NCBI GenBank assembly: GCA_001603275.1
Contig: LUYM01000030.1
Location: 1 to 64,000 of the forward strand
From: Actinomycetales bacterium Actino_02
Lineage (GTDB): Bacteria; Actinomycetota; Actinomycetes; Propionibacteriales; Propionibacteriaceae
Reading direction: 5' to 3'
Length of the DNA stretch: 64,000 nt
Below the pieces are notes generated by a model that was not told the DNA's origin, made no database searches, and saw nothing but the letters and a program-made list of their open reading frames with translations. Positions 9,363 to 18,233 of the stretch are shown in pieces; within the stretch, counting starts at the first letter, position 1, and each line of letters begins with the position of its first letter. The position numbers were made by a program, and so were the translations under genes.

Positions 9363-10733
9363 ATGGCGCTGAGCGTCTTTGATCTGTTCCGGGTCGGCAT
9401 CGGCCCGTCCTCGTCGCACACCGTGGGGCCGATGAAGGCCGCGGCCGCGTTCGCCGCCTCCCTGGGGGCGGACGGCCTGGCCGCCCGGGTGACCTCGGTG
9501 CGGGTCGAGCTGTTCGGCTCCCTGGGCGCGACCGGGCACGGCCACGGCAGCGTCCCCGCAGTGCTACTCGGGCTCACCGGTGCCGATCCGCAGACGGTTG
9601 ACCCGGCCTCGGCCGCGCCGCTGCTGGCCGGCTGCCGGGAACGGCGCCAGCTCGGCCTCTCCTGCGGCACCACCATCGGCTTCGACCCGGATGCCGACGT
9701 GATCCTGCACCGGCGCAAGTCGCTGCCGCTGCACTCCAACGGGATGCGGTTCACAGCCATGGACGCGGCCGGAGACGTCCTGGTGAGCCGCGACTACTAC
9801 TCGATCGGCGGCGGCTTCGTCCGCACCGAGACCGAGGCCGGGGCGGCCATCGCCCCTGACCAGACGGTCATTCCCTACCCGTTCAGCAGCGGAGCCGAGC
9901 TGCTGGCGCACTGCCAGGAGACCGGCTTCTCACCGGCTCGGCTGATGCGCGAGAACGAGCGGGTCTGGCGCACCGATGCCGAGATTGACGCCGGACTGCT
10001 GCAGTTGTGGCAGGTGATGTCCGAGTGCATCCACCACGGCCTGCAGACCGAGGGCGTCCTGCCCGGTGGGCTGAAGGTGCGCCGTCGCGCGCCGGAGTTG
10101 CTGCACCGGTTACAGGTGGAGACCGACACCACCGACCCGCTGCGCGGCATGGACTGGATCACCCTCTACGCGCTGGCCGTCAATGAGGAGAACGCGGCCG
10201 GCGGACGGGTGGTCACCGCCCCCACGAACGGCGCGGCCGGGGTCGTCCCGGCCGTGCTGATGTACTACCGGCGCTTCATGGGTGGCAGTGACGACGCCGG
10301 GATCATCCGCTTCCTGCTCACCGCCGGCGCGGTCGGCGTGGTGATCAAGGAGTTGGCCTCGATCAGCGGCGCCGAGGTCGGCTGCCAGGGCGAGATCGGC
10401 GCGGCCTGCTCGATGGCCGCCGCCGGAATGGCGTCCGTGCTGGGCGGAACCCCTGGTCAGATTGAGAATGCGGCCGAGATCGGGATGGAGCACAACCTCG
10501 GGCTGACCTGTGACCCGGTCGGCGGACTCGTCCAGATCCCCTGCATCGAACGCAACGCGATTGCCGCAGTGAAGGCGGTCACTGCCGCCCGGACGGCGCT
10601 GCGCGGTGACGGGCATCACATCGTCAGCCTGGATTCGGTGCTGAAGACCATGCGCCAGACCGGGGCCGACATGAGCGTGAAGTACAAGGAGACCGCCCGC
10701 GGCGGGCTGGCCCTCAACGTCATCGAGTGCTGA
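9363..10733 (+). CDS. sdaA: L-serine dehydratase (single-chain, iron-sulfur)
   Basis: This 456-residue enzyme deaminates L-serine to pyruvate and ammonia. The beta-domain motif [14 protein letters not shown] opens the protein, and the alpha domain has [24 protein letters not shown]. The cluster-binding cysteines lie in [35 protein letters not shown] and neighbouring segments, consistent with a [4Fe-4S] L-serine ammonia-lyase of normal length. The ATG at 9363 is the conserved start ([20 protein letters not shown]); an upstream in-frame start at 9240 gives an unrelated leader. Type A and C repeats follow immediately after the stop. Confidence 0.96.
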   Translation: MALSVFDLFRVGIGPSSSHTVGPMKAAAAFAASLGADGLAARVTSVRVELFGSLGATGHGHGSVPAVLLGLTGADPQTVDPASAAPLLAGCRERRQLGLSCGTTIGFDPDADVILHRRKSLPLHSNGMRFTAMDAAGDVLVSRDYYSIGGGFVRTETEAGAAIAPDQTVIPYPFSSGAELLAHCQETGFSPARLMRENERVWRTDAEIDAGLLQLWQVMSECIHHGLQTEGVLPGGLKVRRRAPELLHRLQVETDTTDPLRGMDWITLYALAVNEENAAGGRVVTAPTNGAAGVVPAVLMYYRRFMGGSDDAGIIRFLLTAGAVGVVIKELASISGAEVGCQGEIGAACSMAAAGMASVLGGTPGQIENAAEIGMEHNLGLTCDPVGGLVQIPCIERNAIAAVKAVTAARTALRGDGHHIVSLDSVLKTMRQTGADMSVKYKETARGGLALNVIEC

Positions 10734-10736
10734 CCT

Positions 10737-10843
10737 GGGACGTAACAGGAACCGTCCCCTTCTGTCCCGCGGTGAAACCGGGGCCCGCAGAAAAGGGGAC
10801 TGTCCCCTTTTCTGCGCGGTGGGACGTAACAGGAACCGTCCCC
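10737..10843. repeat. Repeat cluster: type A, type C, type A
   Basis: A type A element at 10737-10759 begins 4 bases after the serine dehydratase stop. A type C element at 10787-10815 is a perfect 14-bp inverted repeat around one base (GCAGAAAAGGGGAC-t-GTCCCC...). A second type A element lies at 10821-10843, in the same orientation as the first. The type C element could form a strong hairpin. Confidence 0.9.
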
Positions 10844-10905
10844 GTGACAGGTGGGACGAGGCCCGGCGGCGATAGATTGGGACGCCGCCTAGAAGGGACC
10901 TCACC

Positions 10906-11946
10906 ATGCCACTGCTCGAGCCGTACGCGCCCGACCCGAACCGTTACGACGGACGGATGCCCTACCGCAAACTGGGCCACAGCGGGCTGAAGCTGCCGGC
11001 CATCTCGCTGGGGCTGTGGCATAACTTCGGCGACGACGTCCCGTTCGCCAACCAGCGGGCGATCCTGCGCCGGGCCTTCGAGCTGGGCATCACCCACTTC
11101 GACCTGGCCAACAACTACGGCCCGCCCTACGGCTCGGCCGAGACCAACTTCGGGCGCCACTTCCGCGAGGACTTCGCGCCGTTCCGCGACGAGCTGATCA
11201 TCTCGACCAAGGCCGGCTGGGACATGTGGCCCGGCCCCTACGGCGACTTCGGCTCGCGCAAGTACCTGCTCGGCTCGCTCGATCAGTCACTGGCCCGAAT
11301 GGGCCTTGACTACGTCGATCTCTTCTACCACCACCGCTTCGACCCGGACACTCCGCTGGAGGAGACCATCGGTGCGCTGGACACGGCCGTCCGCAGCGGC
11401 AAGGCCCGCTACGTCGGCATCTCGTCCTACTCCGGCGAGCGCACCCGGCAGGCTGCGGCCATCGCCCATGAGCTGGGGACGCCGCTGGTGATCCACCAGC
11501 CGTCCTACTCGATGCTGAACCGCTGGATCGAAGCCGACCTGCTGGACGCCTTGTCCGAGACCGGCCTGGGCGCGATCGCCTTCTCCCCGCTCGCCCAGGG
11601 CATGCTCACCAACAAATACCTGGGCGGGGTGCCGGCCGGCTCCCGGCTGACCCAGGGCAAGTCGCTGGGCAACGAGCTGCTCAGCGAGGAGAACCTGGCT
11701 CACATCCGGGCGCTGAACCAGATCGCTGCCGGACGCGGCCAAAGCCTGGCCCAGCTGGCGATCGCCTGGGTCCTGCGCGATGCCCGGGTCGCCTCGGCGC
11801 TGATCGGCGCCTCCAGCGTGGCCCAGCTCGAGGACAGCGTCGGTGCCGTGGCCAACCTCACCTTCACCGACGACGAACTGGCCGCGATCGACGTCCATGC
11901 TGTCGAGGGCGGGATCAACCTCTGGGCTGCGCCCAGCCAGGCCTGA
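10906..11946 (+). CDS. Aldo/keto reductase, YghZ / glyceraldehyde-3-phosphate reductase type
   Basis: The 346-residue TIM-barrel oxidoreductase has MPYRKLGHSGLKLPAISLGLWHNFG at the start. The AKR tetrad is visible: Asp in THFDLANNYG, Tyr in the same segment, Lys in ISTKAGWDMWPGPYG and His in YHHRFDPDTPLEET. The WPGPYG segment and overall length match the YghZ/GPR (AKR14) group, which reduces L-glyceraldehyde 3-phosphate or methylglyoxal-type aldehydes with NADPH. It is 7 bp upstream of the GH10 gene and probably in one operon with it, hinting at sugar-related work. Confidence 0.92.
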   Translation: MPLLEPYAPDPNRYDGRMPYRKLGHSGLKLPAISLGLWHNFGDDVPFANQRAILRRAFELGITHFDLANNYGPPYGSAETNFGRHFREDFAPFRDELIISTKAGWDMWPGPYGDFGSRKYLLGSLDQSLARMGLDYVDLFYHHRFDPDTPLEETIGALDTAVRSGKARYVGISSYSGERTRQAAAIAHELGTPLVIHQPSYSMLNRWIEADLLDALSETGLGAIAFSPLAQGMLTNKYLGGVPAGSRLTQGKSLGNELLSEENLAHIRALNQIAAGRGQSLAQLAIAWVLRDARVASALIGASSVAQLEDSVGAVANLTFTDDELAAIDVHAVEGGINLWAAPSQA

Positions 11947-11953
11947 CCCGGCG

Positions 11954-13207
11954 ATGGAGGTTGTCGCCGCGCCGGACACATCGGCAACACATCGGGTCGC
12001 GGAGGCCCGGGTCCGGCTGACCGGGACGGACGGACGTCCGCTGGCCAATGCCGAACTCGTGGTGGCTCAGCGCAGCCATGACTTCGCCTTCGCCAACATC
12101 GGTTTCGACGTCATCGGGCTGGCCAACGGCCGTCCGCGTCCCGGCGACGCCGAACTGGCCGAGCGGTGGCTGGCGCTGTTCAACACCGCCACCCTGCCGT
12201 TCTACTGGCGCAACTTCGAGCCGACGCCCGGCTCGCCGGACACCGCCGAACTGCGGGCCACCGCGCAGTGGTTCGCCGATCGGGGCGTCCGGCTGAAGGG
12301 GCACCCGCTGGTCTGGCACACGCTGGCCCCGCAGTGGCTGATGGGTGTTGAGCCGGCCGAGGTCGAGCGCGCCCTGTGTGGACGGATCCGGCGGGAGGTG
12401 AGCGACTTCGCCGGTCTGATCGACACCTGGGATGCCATCAACGAGCTGGTGATCATGCCGGTCTTCACCGCGGAGGACAACGCGATCACCCCTCTGGCAA
12501 GGCAGAACGGACAGCTGGCGATGGCCAAGCTGGCCTTCGAGGAGGCCCGCGCCGCCAACCCGGACGCCACCTTGCTGATCAACGACTTCGACCTGTCGTC
12601 CGACTATGAGCACCTGCTCGAAGACCTGCTCGAGGCCGGCGTACAGATCGATGCCATCGGTCTGCAGACCCACATGCACCAGGGCTTCCGCGGCGAGGAC
12701 GACCTGGCCGACATCCTCACCCGGTTCTCCCGGTTCGGGCTGCCGCTGCACTTCACCGAGACGTCCCTGGTCTCCGGCGAACTGATGCCCGAGCACATCG
12801 TCGACCTCAACGACTACGTGGTCGACTCCTGGCCGAGCACCCCCGAAGGCGAGGCCCGGCAGGCCGACGAGCTCGTCCGGCACTACCGGATGCTGGTGGC
12901 CCACCCCGGCGTGGCGGCGATCACCTACTGGGGGATCACCGACGCGGACGCCTGGCTGGGCGCACCGATCGGGCTGTTGCGTGCCGATGGCAGCCCGAAA
13001 CCGTCCTACGAAGCGCTCCGCAGCCTGGTCAAGGGGCAATGGTGGGTGGCTCCCACTCGGGTGCACACCGATACCGACGGCTGCTTCGGGCTGCGCGGCT
13101 ACCTGGGCAACTACCGGGTCGAGGTGGCCGGCAGTGCCGCGGCGGCAGAGTTCGCGCTGGGGGCCGGGATCGGCGGAGTCGAGCTGACCCTGTCCGAACC
13201 CGAGTAA
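11954..13207 (+). CDS. GH10-family glycoside hydrolase (endo-1,4-beta-xylanase-like), no signal peptide
   Basis: In the 417-residue protein the GH10 acid/base Glu lies in TWDAINE (near residue 164) and the nucleophile in LHFTETSL (near residue 269). Family hallmarks GHPLVWHTLAP, LLINDFDL, IGLQTHMHQG and ITYWGITDADAWL are all present. A short N-terminal beta domain (residues about 14-45) and a C-terminal beta-type tail flank the barrel. No secretion signal is visible, so it likely acts inside the cell on imported xylo-oligosaccharides or glycosides. It is 7 bp from the AKR gene and 11 bp from the acyltransferase gene. Confidence 0.88.
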   Translation: MEVVAAPDTSATHRVAEARVRLTGTDGRPLANAELVVAQRSHDFAFANIGFDVIGLANGRPRPGDAELAERWLALFNTATLPFYWRNFEPTPGSPDTAELRATAQWFADRGVRLKGHPLVWHTLAPQWLMGVEPAEVERALCGRIRREVSDFAGLIDTWDAINELVIMPVFTAEDNAITPLARQNGQLAMAKLAFEEARAANPDATLLINDFDLSSDYEHLLEDLLEAGVQIDAIGLQTHMHQGFRGEDDLADILTRFSRFGLPLHFTETSLVSGELMPEHIVDLNDYVVDSWPSTPEGEARQADELVRHYRMLVAHPGVAAITYWGITDADAWLGAPIGLLRADGSPKPSYEALRSLVKGQWWVAPTRVHTDTDGCFGLRGYLGNYRVEVAGSAAAAEFALGAGIGGVELTLSEPE

Positions 13208-13218
13208 TCGAGCCCGAC

Positions 13219-14442
13219 GTGGACCGCTTCCGGCTGGGGGACGCCGCCGAACTGGCCGGCGATGTCGGCCCGGACCCACGGCTGATCGGGGTGCTGGCCG
13301 AGCTGGATCGTCCGATTTCGCTGGAGGCGCTGCGGGCGCTGATCGCCGAACGGCTGCCCGGCCAGCCGATCCTGGCCCGCCGGGTCATCCGCAATGGGCC
13401 GGCGACCTGGAACGCGTCCTGGGAGACCGTCGAGCTTCGGGTCGACGAGCACGTCTACGAGGTGCCGACCTCCGACCCGCTGACCACCGCAACCGAGCTG
13501 GTCAGCACCGACTTCGGCCACGACATCCCGGCGTGGCGGCTGATCCTGCTGCGCGGCCCGCAGACCTGCGCACTGCTGTTCGCCGCCCATCACGTCCTGC
13601 TGGACGGTGCCACCGCCGTCACCGTGGTCGGATCACTGTTGGGCGCCGACCTCCGGCTTCCCGAACTCCCGCCCCGGCGACGGACGCCGCTGGGCTTCTT
13701 GGGCTTGTTGGCCGGGGCGAACACCGGGGTGGCCAAGACCTCGCTACTCACTCCGATCACGGCCGGCTTCCGGCTGGCCACGGTCGACGCTCCGCTGGCC
13801 CCGCTCCAAGCCGCCGCCCGGCGCCACGGCGCCACGGTGAACGACGCCCTGCTGCTGGCCGGGGCCGAGGCGCTGCGTGCGGTCGCTGCGGCCCGCGGCG
13901 AGCGGCTCGGACGGGTGGTGTTCAGCGTGCCGGTCACCGGCCAGGCCCGTCCGGGGCACCGGATCGGACGCAACGAGGTGGCCGCCATGGTGGTCGGCAT
14001 CCCCGATCAGGACGGACGTGATGACGCCGCTCAGCTCGTCCGGATCGCCGGACGGACCCGCTGGCGCAAGCTGCTGGCCCACGGCTTCCCCAGCGCCGGC
14101 GCCTTCGCCGAGGTGCTGGCGTTGCTCGGACGGCTGGGCTGGTACCGTCCGCTGTTCAGCCGGCAGCGAGCCATCACCAGCCTGCTGACCAACCTGCGCG
14201 GCCCCTCCGATCGGCTGCAGTTGCTCGGCGCCGAAGTCACCTCACTGACCGCGCTCAGCCCCTCACTGGGCAACGTGACCGTGGTCTTCGCGGTGGTCAG
14301 CTACGCCGGAACGCTGCGGATCACCGTCCGCCTGGATCGATCGGTCTGGCCCGAGCAGGACGTCCTAACCTCCGCCCTGGCCAGCAGCCTCGACCGACTG
14401 GCCAGCCCCGCCGAATCGCCGACACAGTCACCGGCCGGGTAG
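13219..14442 (+). CDS. WS/DGAT-like acyltransferase (condensation-type fold)
   Basis: The 407-residue protein resembles wax ester synthase/diacylglycerol acyltransferases. Its HHVLLDGAT (near residue 124) is the HHxxxDG active-site motif, and the C-terminal half has NLRGPSDRLQLLGAEVTSLTALSPSLGNVTVVFAVVSYAGTLRIT, close to the WES/DGAT C-terminal signature. These enzymes join acyl-CoA to long-chain alcohols or diacylglycerol. The GTG at 13219 (VDRFRLGDAAELAGD) is the likely start, because an earlier in-frame start lies inside the GH10 gene. The probable AKR-GH10-acyltransferase operon is an odd functional mixture. Confidence 0.8.
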   Translation: MDRFRLGDAAELAGDVGPDPRLIGVLAELDRPISLEALRALIAERLPGQPILARRVIRNGPATWNASWETVELRVDEHVYEVPTSDPLTTATELVSTDFGHDIPAWRLILLRGPQTCALLFAAHHVLLDGATAVTVVGSLLGADLRLPELPPRRRTPLGFLGLLAGANTGVAKTSLLTPITAGFRLATVDAPLAPLQAAARRHGATVNDALLLAGAEALRAVAAARGERLGRVVFSVPVTGQARPGHRIGRNEVAAMVVGIPDQDGRDDAAQLVRIAGRTRWRKLLAHGFPSAGAFAEVLALLGRLGWYRPLFSRQRAITSLLTNLRGPSDRLQLLGAEVTSLTALSPSLGNVTVVFAVVSYAGTLRITVRLDRSVWPEQDVLTSALASSLDRLASPAESPTQSPAG

Positions 14443-14494
14443 CCGGGCGCGAGCAAGTGCCCGGCCTGTCTGCGCCGCCCCGTACGGTGGTCGA

Positions 14495-16612
14495 GTGAAG
14501 CTGGATGCGCTCGCCGCTCTGCGGCTGCTGGTTGGAAGCCCCGACGCCGACTTCCGCGACGGCCAAGCCGAGGCGATCCAGGCGCTGGTGGCCGACCGGC
14601 GGCGGGCTCTGGTCGTCCAGCGCACCGGGTGGGGCAAGTCGGCGGTCTACTTCGTGACCACCATGCTGCGCCGCGCCGAAGGGGCCGGGCCGACCCTGAT
14701 CGTCTCGCCGCTGCTCGCCTTGATGCGCGATCAGATCGGTGCGGCCGAACGGGCCGGGATCCGCGCGGTGACCCTGAACTCCTCGAACGCGACCCAGTGG
14801 GACGAGGTCCGCGAGGCGCTGCGCGCCGACGCGGTGGACGTGCTGCTGGTCAGCCCCGAGCGATTGAATAACCCGAGCTTCCGTGAGCACCAGCTGCCGG
14901 ATCTCGCGCAGCGGTGCGGGCTGCTGGTGATCGACGAGGCCCACTGCATCAGCGACTGGGGCCACGACTTCCGTCCGGACTACCGGCGAATCAAGGATCT
15001 GCTGGCCGACCTGCCCGCCTCGACCCCCGTGCTCGCCACCACGGCCACGGCCAACGCCCGAGTGGTCGCCGATGTGGCCGAGCAACTGAGCGTCGGGGCG
15101 GACGGCTCGTCCCACGAGGTGCTGACTCTGCGCGGCGGCCTGGCCCGGGATTCGCTGCGACTAGGGGTGCTGCCGATGGCCAGCCCCGTGCGGCGGCTGG
15201 CCTGGCTGCACACTCACCTGGCCGAGTTGCCGGGCAGCGGCATCATCTACACCCTCACGGTGGCTGGAGCAGAGGATCTGGCCCGGTCCCTGCGGTCGGC
15301 CGGCCATGAGGTCGCCGCCTACACCGGTCGCACCGACACCGCCGAGCGGGAGCTGCTTGAAGGTCGGCTGCGGGCCAATGAGGTGAAGGCCCTCGTTGCC
15401 ACCAGCGCCCTGGGAATGGGCTTCGACAAGCCCGATCTCGGCTTCGTCCTGCATCTGGGCGCACCGTCGTCCCCGGTCGCCTACTACCAGCAGGTCGGAC
15501 GTGCCGGCCGCGCCACCGAGCGCGCCGATGTCGTCCTGCTGCCCGGCCGGGAGGACGCCGAGATCTGGCACTACTTCGCCACCTCGTCGATGCCACAGCA
15601 GGAGCGCGCCGAGGCGGTGATCGGGGCGCTGGCCGAAGCCGGGCGTCCGCTGTCGACGGCAGCACTCGAGGCCGTGGTGGACATTCGCCGCTCACGCCTG
15701 GAGTTGCTGCTCAAGGTGCTCGACGTGGAGGGGGCGGTGCAGCGGGTGTCCGGCGGCTGGGTGGCCACCGGGCGTCCGTGGAGCTACGACGCCGAGCGCT
15801 ACGAGCGGGTCGCCGCGGCGCGGGATCGCGAGCAGCAGCTGATGGTCGCCTACGAGACCACCAGCCAGTGTCGGATGCGCTTCCTCCAGGAGGCGTTGGA
15901 CGATCCGTCCGCCGCCGACTGCGGACGCTGCGACACCTGCCTGGCCGCGTCCGGCCAGCCGTCCTGGTTCGACACTTACATCGACGAGTCGAAGGTGGCG
16001 CTGGCCGAGGAGCAGCTCGCCCAGCTCGGGGTGGAGCTCGAGCCGCGCGCGCTGTGGCCGACCGGAATGGACCGGCTGGGGGTCGCCGCCAAGGGCAAGA
16101 TCGCGCCGAAGGAGGCGGCCGCGTCCGGGCGAGCAGTAGCCCGGCTGACCGACCTGGGCTGGGGATCCGAGCTGCGCTCGCTGTTCGCCGCACCGGACGC
16201 CCCGGTGCCGGCGAAGCTCGCCGCGGCTTGTGTGGAGGTACTGAAGGCGTGGCCGTGGGACCGTCGCCCGGTGGCGGTGGTGGCGATGCCGTCAGCGGGC
16301 CGTCCGCAACTCCTGGACAGCCTGGCCCGCGGGCTGGCCCAGGTCGGCCGGCTGGAGTACCTCGGAGCAATCGACCTGGTCCGGGCCGAGTCGTCCGGGC
16401 CGGGCGGCAACAGCGCCTTCCGGCTCGCGGACGTCTGGAGCCGGTTCGCGGTCGGCCCCGAACTGGCTGCCGCGCTGGCCAGCATCGATGGCCCGGTGTT
16501 GCTGGTGGACGATCTGACCGATTCGCGATGGACGCTGACTGTGGCCGCGAAGCTGCTGCGTGAGGCCGGTGCCGAGGAGGTGTTGCCGTTCGCCCTGGCC
16601 GTCGTGGCCTGA
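14495..16612 (+). CDS. RecQ-like ATP-dependent DNA helicase with C-terminal phosphoribosyltransferase-like region
   Basis: The 705-residue protein starts at a GTG. Motif I is QRTGWGKS (near residues 41-48), motif II VIDEAHC, motif III LATTATA, and motifs V/VI are ALGMGFDKPDLGFVLHLGAPSSPVAYYQQVGRAGR, all as in RecQ. A zinc-binding Cys set lies in CRMRFLQEALDDPSAADCGRCDTC. After about residue 490 it departs from RecQ: a linker leads to VAVVAMPSAGRPQLLDSLARGLA and GPVLLVDDLTDSRWTLTVAAKLLREAGAEEVLPFALAV, which read like a PRTase fold with its VDD(L) ribose-phosphate loop. The role is probably 3'-5' unwinding in repair; the tail function is unknown. Confidence 0.88.
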   Translation: MKLDALAALRLLVGSPDADFRDGQAEAIQALVADRRRALVVQRTGWGKSAVYFVTTMLRRAEGAGPTLIVSPLLALMRDQIGAAERAGIRAVTLNSSNATQWDEVREALRADAVDVLLVSPERLNNPSFREHQLPDLAQRCGLLVIDEAHCISDWGHDFRPDYRRIKDLLADLPASTPVLATTATANARVVADVAEQLSVGADGSSHEVLTLRGGLARDSLRLGVLPMASPVRRLAWLHTHLAELPGSGIIYTLTVAGAEDLARSLRSAGHEVAAYTGRTDTAERELLEGRLRANEVKALVATSALGMGFDKPDLGFVLHLGAPSSPVAYYQQVGRAGRATERADVVLLPGREDAEIWHYFATSSMPQQERAEAVIGALAEAGRPLSTAALEAVVDIRRSRLELLLKVLDVEGAVQRVSGGWVATGRPWSYDAERYERVAAARDREQQLMVAYETTSQCRMRFLQEALDDPSAADCGRCDTCLAASGQPSWFDTYIDESKVALAEEQLAQLGVELEPRALWPTGMDRLGVAAKGKIAPKEAAASGRAVARLTDLGWGSELRSLFAAPDAPVPAKLAAACVEVLKAWPWDRRPVAVVAMPSAGRPQLLDSLARGLAQVGRLEYLGAIDLVRAESSGPGGNSAFRLADVWSRFAVGPELAAALASIDGPVLLVDDLTDSRWTLTVAAKLLREAGAEEVLPFALAVVA

Positions 16613-16642
16613 GCCGATCCTCGGCAACTAGGCGCTTCCGGC

Positions 16643-17119
16643 CTAGGAGCAGATCTTCTGGGAGGCCGCGGTGAAGGTGCCCAGTGCCGTCGAGAATTCG
16701 CCGAGGGGCTCTTGGGCCTTCTGGAGGTCCAGGCCGACCACCTTCGCGCTGGCCGTCTTCAGATCCGCCCACAGCGGCACGGCCTCGATCGGCAGGTTGT
16801 TCGACTCCGTCCCGCCGTAGGCCTTGTCGAAGTCGGCCTGCGTGACCTTGCCCTGGCTAGCCAGAATGCCGATCTTCAAGGCTGCCTGCAGGCTGTCGGA
16901 GGCAGAGGTGCACTCCCTCGAACTGGGCCCGTAGGTCTTGATGTCGGAGAGGTTGTCCACCGGCGCCGTCGGCGGCGTCGACGTGGCCGCCTCGGTGGGC
17001 GCCGGCGCACTCGATGATTCCGGCATCGGAGCCATCGTGGTCGGGGTCATCGGGGCGGGGCTGCTGCAGGCAGTCAGGCTGGCCAGCGCCAAGCTGGCCA
17101 CGAGAATGCGGACGTCCAT
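16643..17119 (-). CDS. Small secreted lipoprotein of unknown function
   Basis: The 158-residue protein starts MDVRILVASLALASLTACSS, giving a lipobox LTAC at residues about 15-18. A Thr/Pro/Ala-rich linker of about 40 residues follows, then a predicted helical domain with two conserved-looking cysteines (SRECTSA and the C-terminal QKICS) that could form a disulfide. The ATG at 17119 has GGAGGAG upstream. I do not recognise the family. It is divergent from the arr gene. Confidence 0.75.
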   Translation of the reverse strand: MDVRILVASLALASLTACSSPAPMTPTTMAPMPESSSAPAPTEAATSTPPTAPVDNLSDIKTYGPSSRECTSASDSLQAALKIGILASQGKVTQADFDKAYGGTESNNLPIEAVPLWADLKTASAKVVGLDLQKAQEPLGEFSTALGTFTAASQKICS

Positions 17120-17252
17120 CTCACTCCTCCCTGTGGGGCCGTGGGGTGCCCGGCCCGGCGCAGCTAGTTTCAGCGGCTGCTGAACGGCCCGGCAATACGC
17201 GCTTGTGCTGCCCCGGGCGCCTGCACCGCGACTGACCCCGTGACGAGGAGGA

Positions 17253-17711
17253 ATGGGCGAACTAGATTGGCAGTTCCACCCCGATCGGAGCCGAATGGAC
17301 GAATCCGCACCGCTGGACACCGGACCGTTCTTCCATGGCACCAAGGCCGCACTGAGCCTCGGCGCATCGATCGCGCCTGGCTACGCATCCAACTTCGGAC
17401 GCGGCGACCGGGCCAGCTTCGTCTACTTCACCGCCACCATGGACGCCGCGGTCTGGGGAGCCGAACTGGCCGCCGGCGACGGCCCGGGACGGATCTACCA
17501 GGTCGAGCCAACCGGGCATTTCGAGGACGATCCAAACCTGACCAACACCCGCTTCGAGGGCAACCCCACCCGCTCCTACCGCACCCGCGAGCCGCTGCTC
17601 GTCGTCGGCGAGGTCGTCGACTGGGAGCCGCATCCGCCGGACGTCCTCCAGCACATGCTCGACCACCTTGCCGAACTCAAGGCCCAAGGCATCGAAGCCA
17701 TCAACGAGTAG
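17253..17711 (+). CDS. arr: NAD+-rifampin ADP-ribosyltransferase (Arr)
   Basis: The 152-residue protein matches Arr along its length. It has FFHGTKAALSLGASIAPGYASNFG near the start, then SFVYFTATMDAAVWGAELAAGDGPGRIYQVEPTG, DDPNLTNTRFEGNPTRSYRTREPLLVVGEV and DWEPH. The family transfers ADP-ribose from NAD+ to the C23 hydroxyl of rifamycins, inactivating them, and occurs as a chromosomal gene in many actinobacteria. The upstream GAGGAGGA is very close to the ATG at 17253; MDESAPLDTG at 17295 is a possible alternative start. No transposon or integron is visible nearby. Confidence 0.94.
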   Translation: MGELDWQFHPDRSRMDESAPLDTGPFFHGTKAALSLGASIAPGYASNFGRGDRASFVYFTATMDAAVWGAELAAGDGPGRIYQVEPTGHFEDDPNLTNTRFEGNPTRSYRTREPLLVVGEVVDWEPHPPDVLQHMLDHLAELKAQGIEAINE

Positions 17712-17729
17712 CGCTCCCCGGGACACAAC

Positions 17730-17865
17730 GGGGACGGTTCCTGTTACGTCCCAACCGAGACAAAACGGGGACGGTTCCTGTTACGTCCCAACCGGTGTTC
17801 TTGCAGGGAAAGCTCCCTCCTACTGACATCACGTCACAGAGAAAGGGGACTGTCCCCTTTCTCTG
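17730..17865. repeat. Repeat cluster: two type A and one type C
   Basis: Type A repeats lie at 17730-17752 and 17767-17789 (both GGGGACGG-first, 37 bp apart). The type C element at 17837-17865 is a perfect palindrome apart from its central base (CAGAGAAAGGGGAC-t-GTCCCC...). They fill the gap between arr and the S4-domain gene. Confidence 0.9.
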
Positions 17866-17904
17866 CGGGTCGTGATTGCCGGCCCGGTGGTCCACACTGG
17901 CGGA

Positions 17905-18135
17905 GTGAAGATCGAGATCGCCGAGGAGTCCATCCGGCTGGGTCAGCTGCTCAAGTTCGCCAACGTGGTCACCGACGGCGCCGAGGCCAAGACGCTGATC
18001 ACCGACGGGGCCGTCCGGGTCGACGGCGAGGTCGAGACCCGGCGCGGACGCCAGGTCGGCGTCGGCTCCGTGGTCGAGGTCGACCTGCGACAGGGCATCG
18101 AGCAGCTGGTGGTAGTGCAGTCCCCTGCCGACTAG
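17905..18135 (+). CDS. S4-domain RNA-binding protein (YbcJ-like)
   Basis: This 76-residue protein starts at a GTG (KIEIAEESIRLGQLLKFANVV) and is essentially one S4 domain: LGQLLKFANVVTDGAEAKTLITDGAVRVDGEVETRRGRQVGVGSVVEV. Stand-alone S4 proteins of this YbcJ/YaaA type bind structured RNA, often rRNA, and have no known catalytic role. A longer start at 17872 is unlikely, because it overlaps the flank of a repeat and lacks family similarity. Confidence 0.85.
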   Translation: MKIEIAEESIRLGQLLKFANVVTDGAEAKTLITDGAVRVDGEVETRRGRQVGVGSVVEVDLRQGIEQLVVVQSPAD

Positions 18136-18195
18136 GACACCGCCGACGCGACCGGCCACCGAGCCCAATCCCGGCCCCTGAACCTGTCAAAGGGA

Positions 18196-18230
18196 CACCC
18201 GCTGGCTTCGACAAGCTCGGCCAACGGGTG
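18196..18230. terminator. Stem-loop between convergent genes (within a type D repeat)
   Basis: CACCCGCTGGC and GCCAACGGGTG form an 11-bp stem with one mismatch around a 13-nt loop. The S4 gene (+) ends at 18135 and the ABC permease (-) ends at 18234. The loop contains TTCGACAAGCTCG, the core of the type D dispersed element; a diverged second half, CCCCTGAACCTGTCAAAGGGACA, lies just before it. It could terminate transcripts from either side, but there is no T-tract. Confidence 0.45.
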
Positions 18231-18233
18231 GAC

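Noticed and set aside
17253-17865. Integron or transposon carrying arr
   Set aside because: No integrase, attC-like site, transposase or terminal repeats are visible. The flanking palindromes are the same dispersed repeats found throughout.
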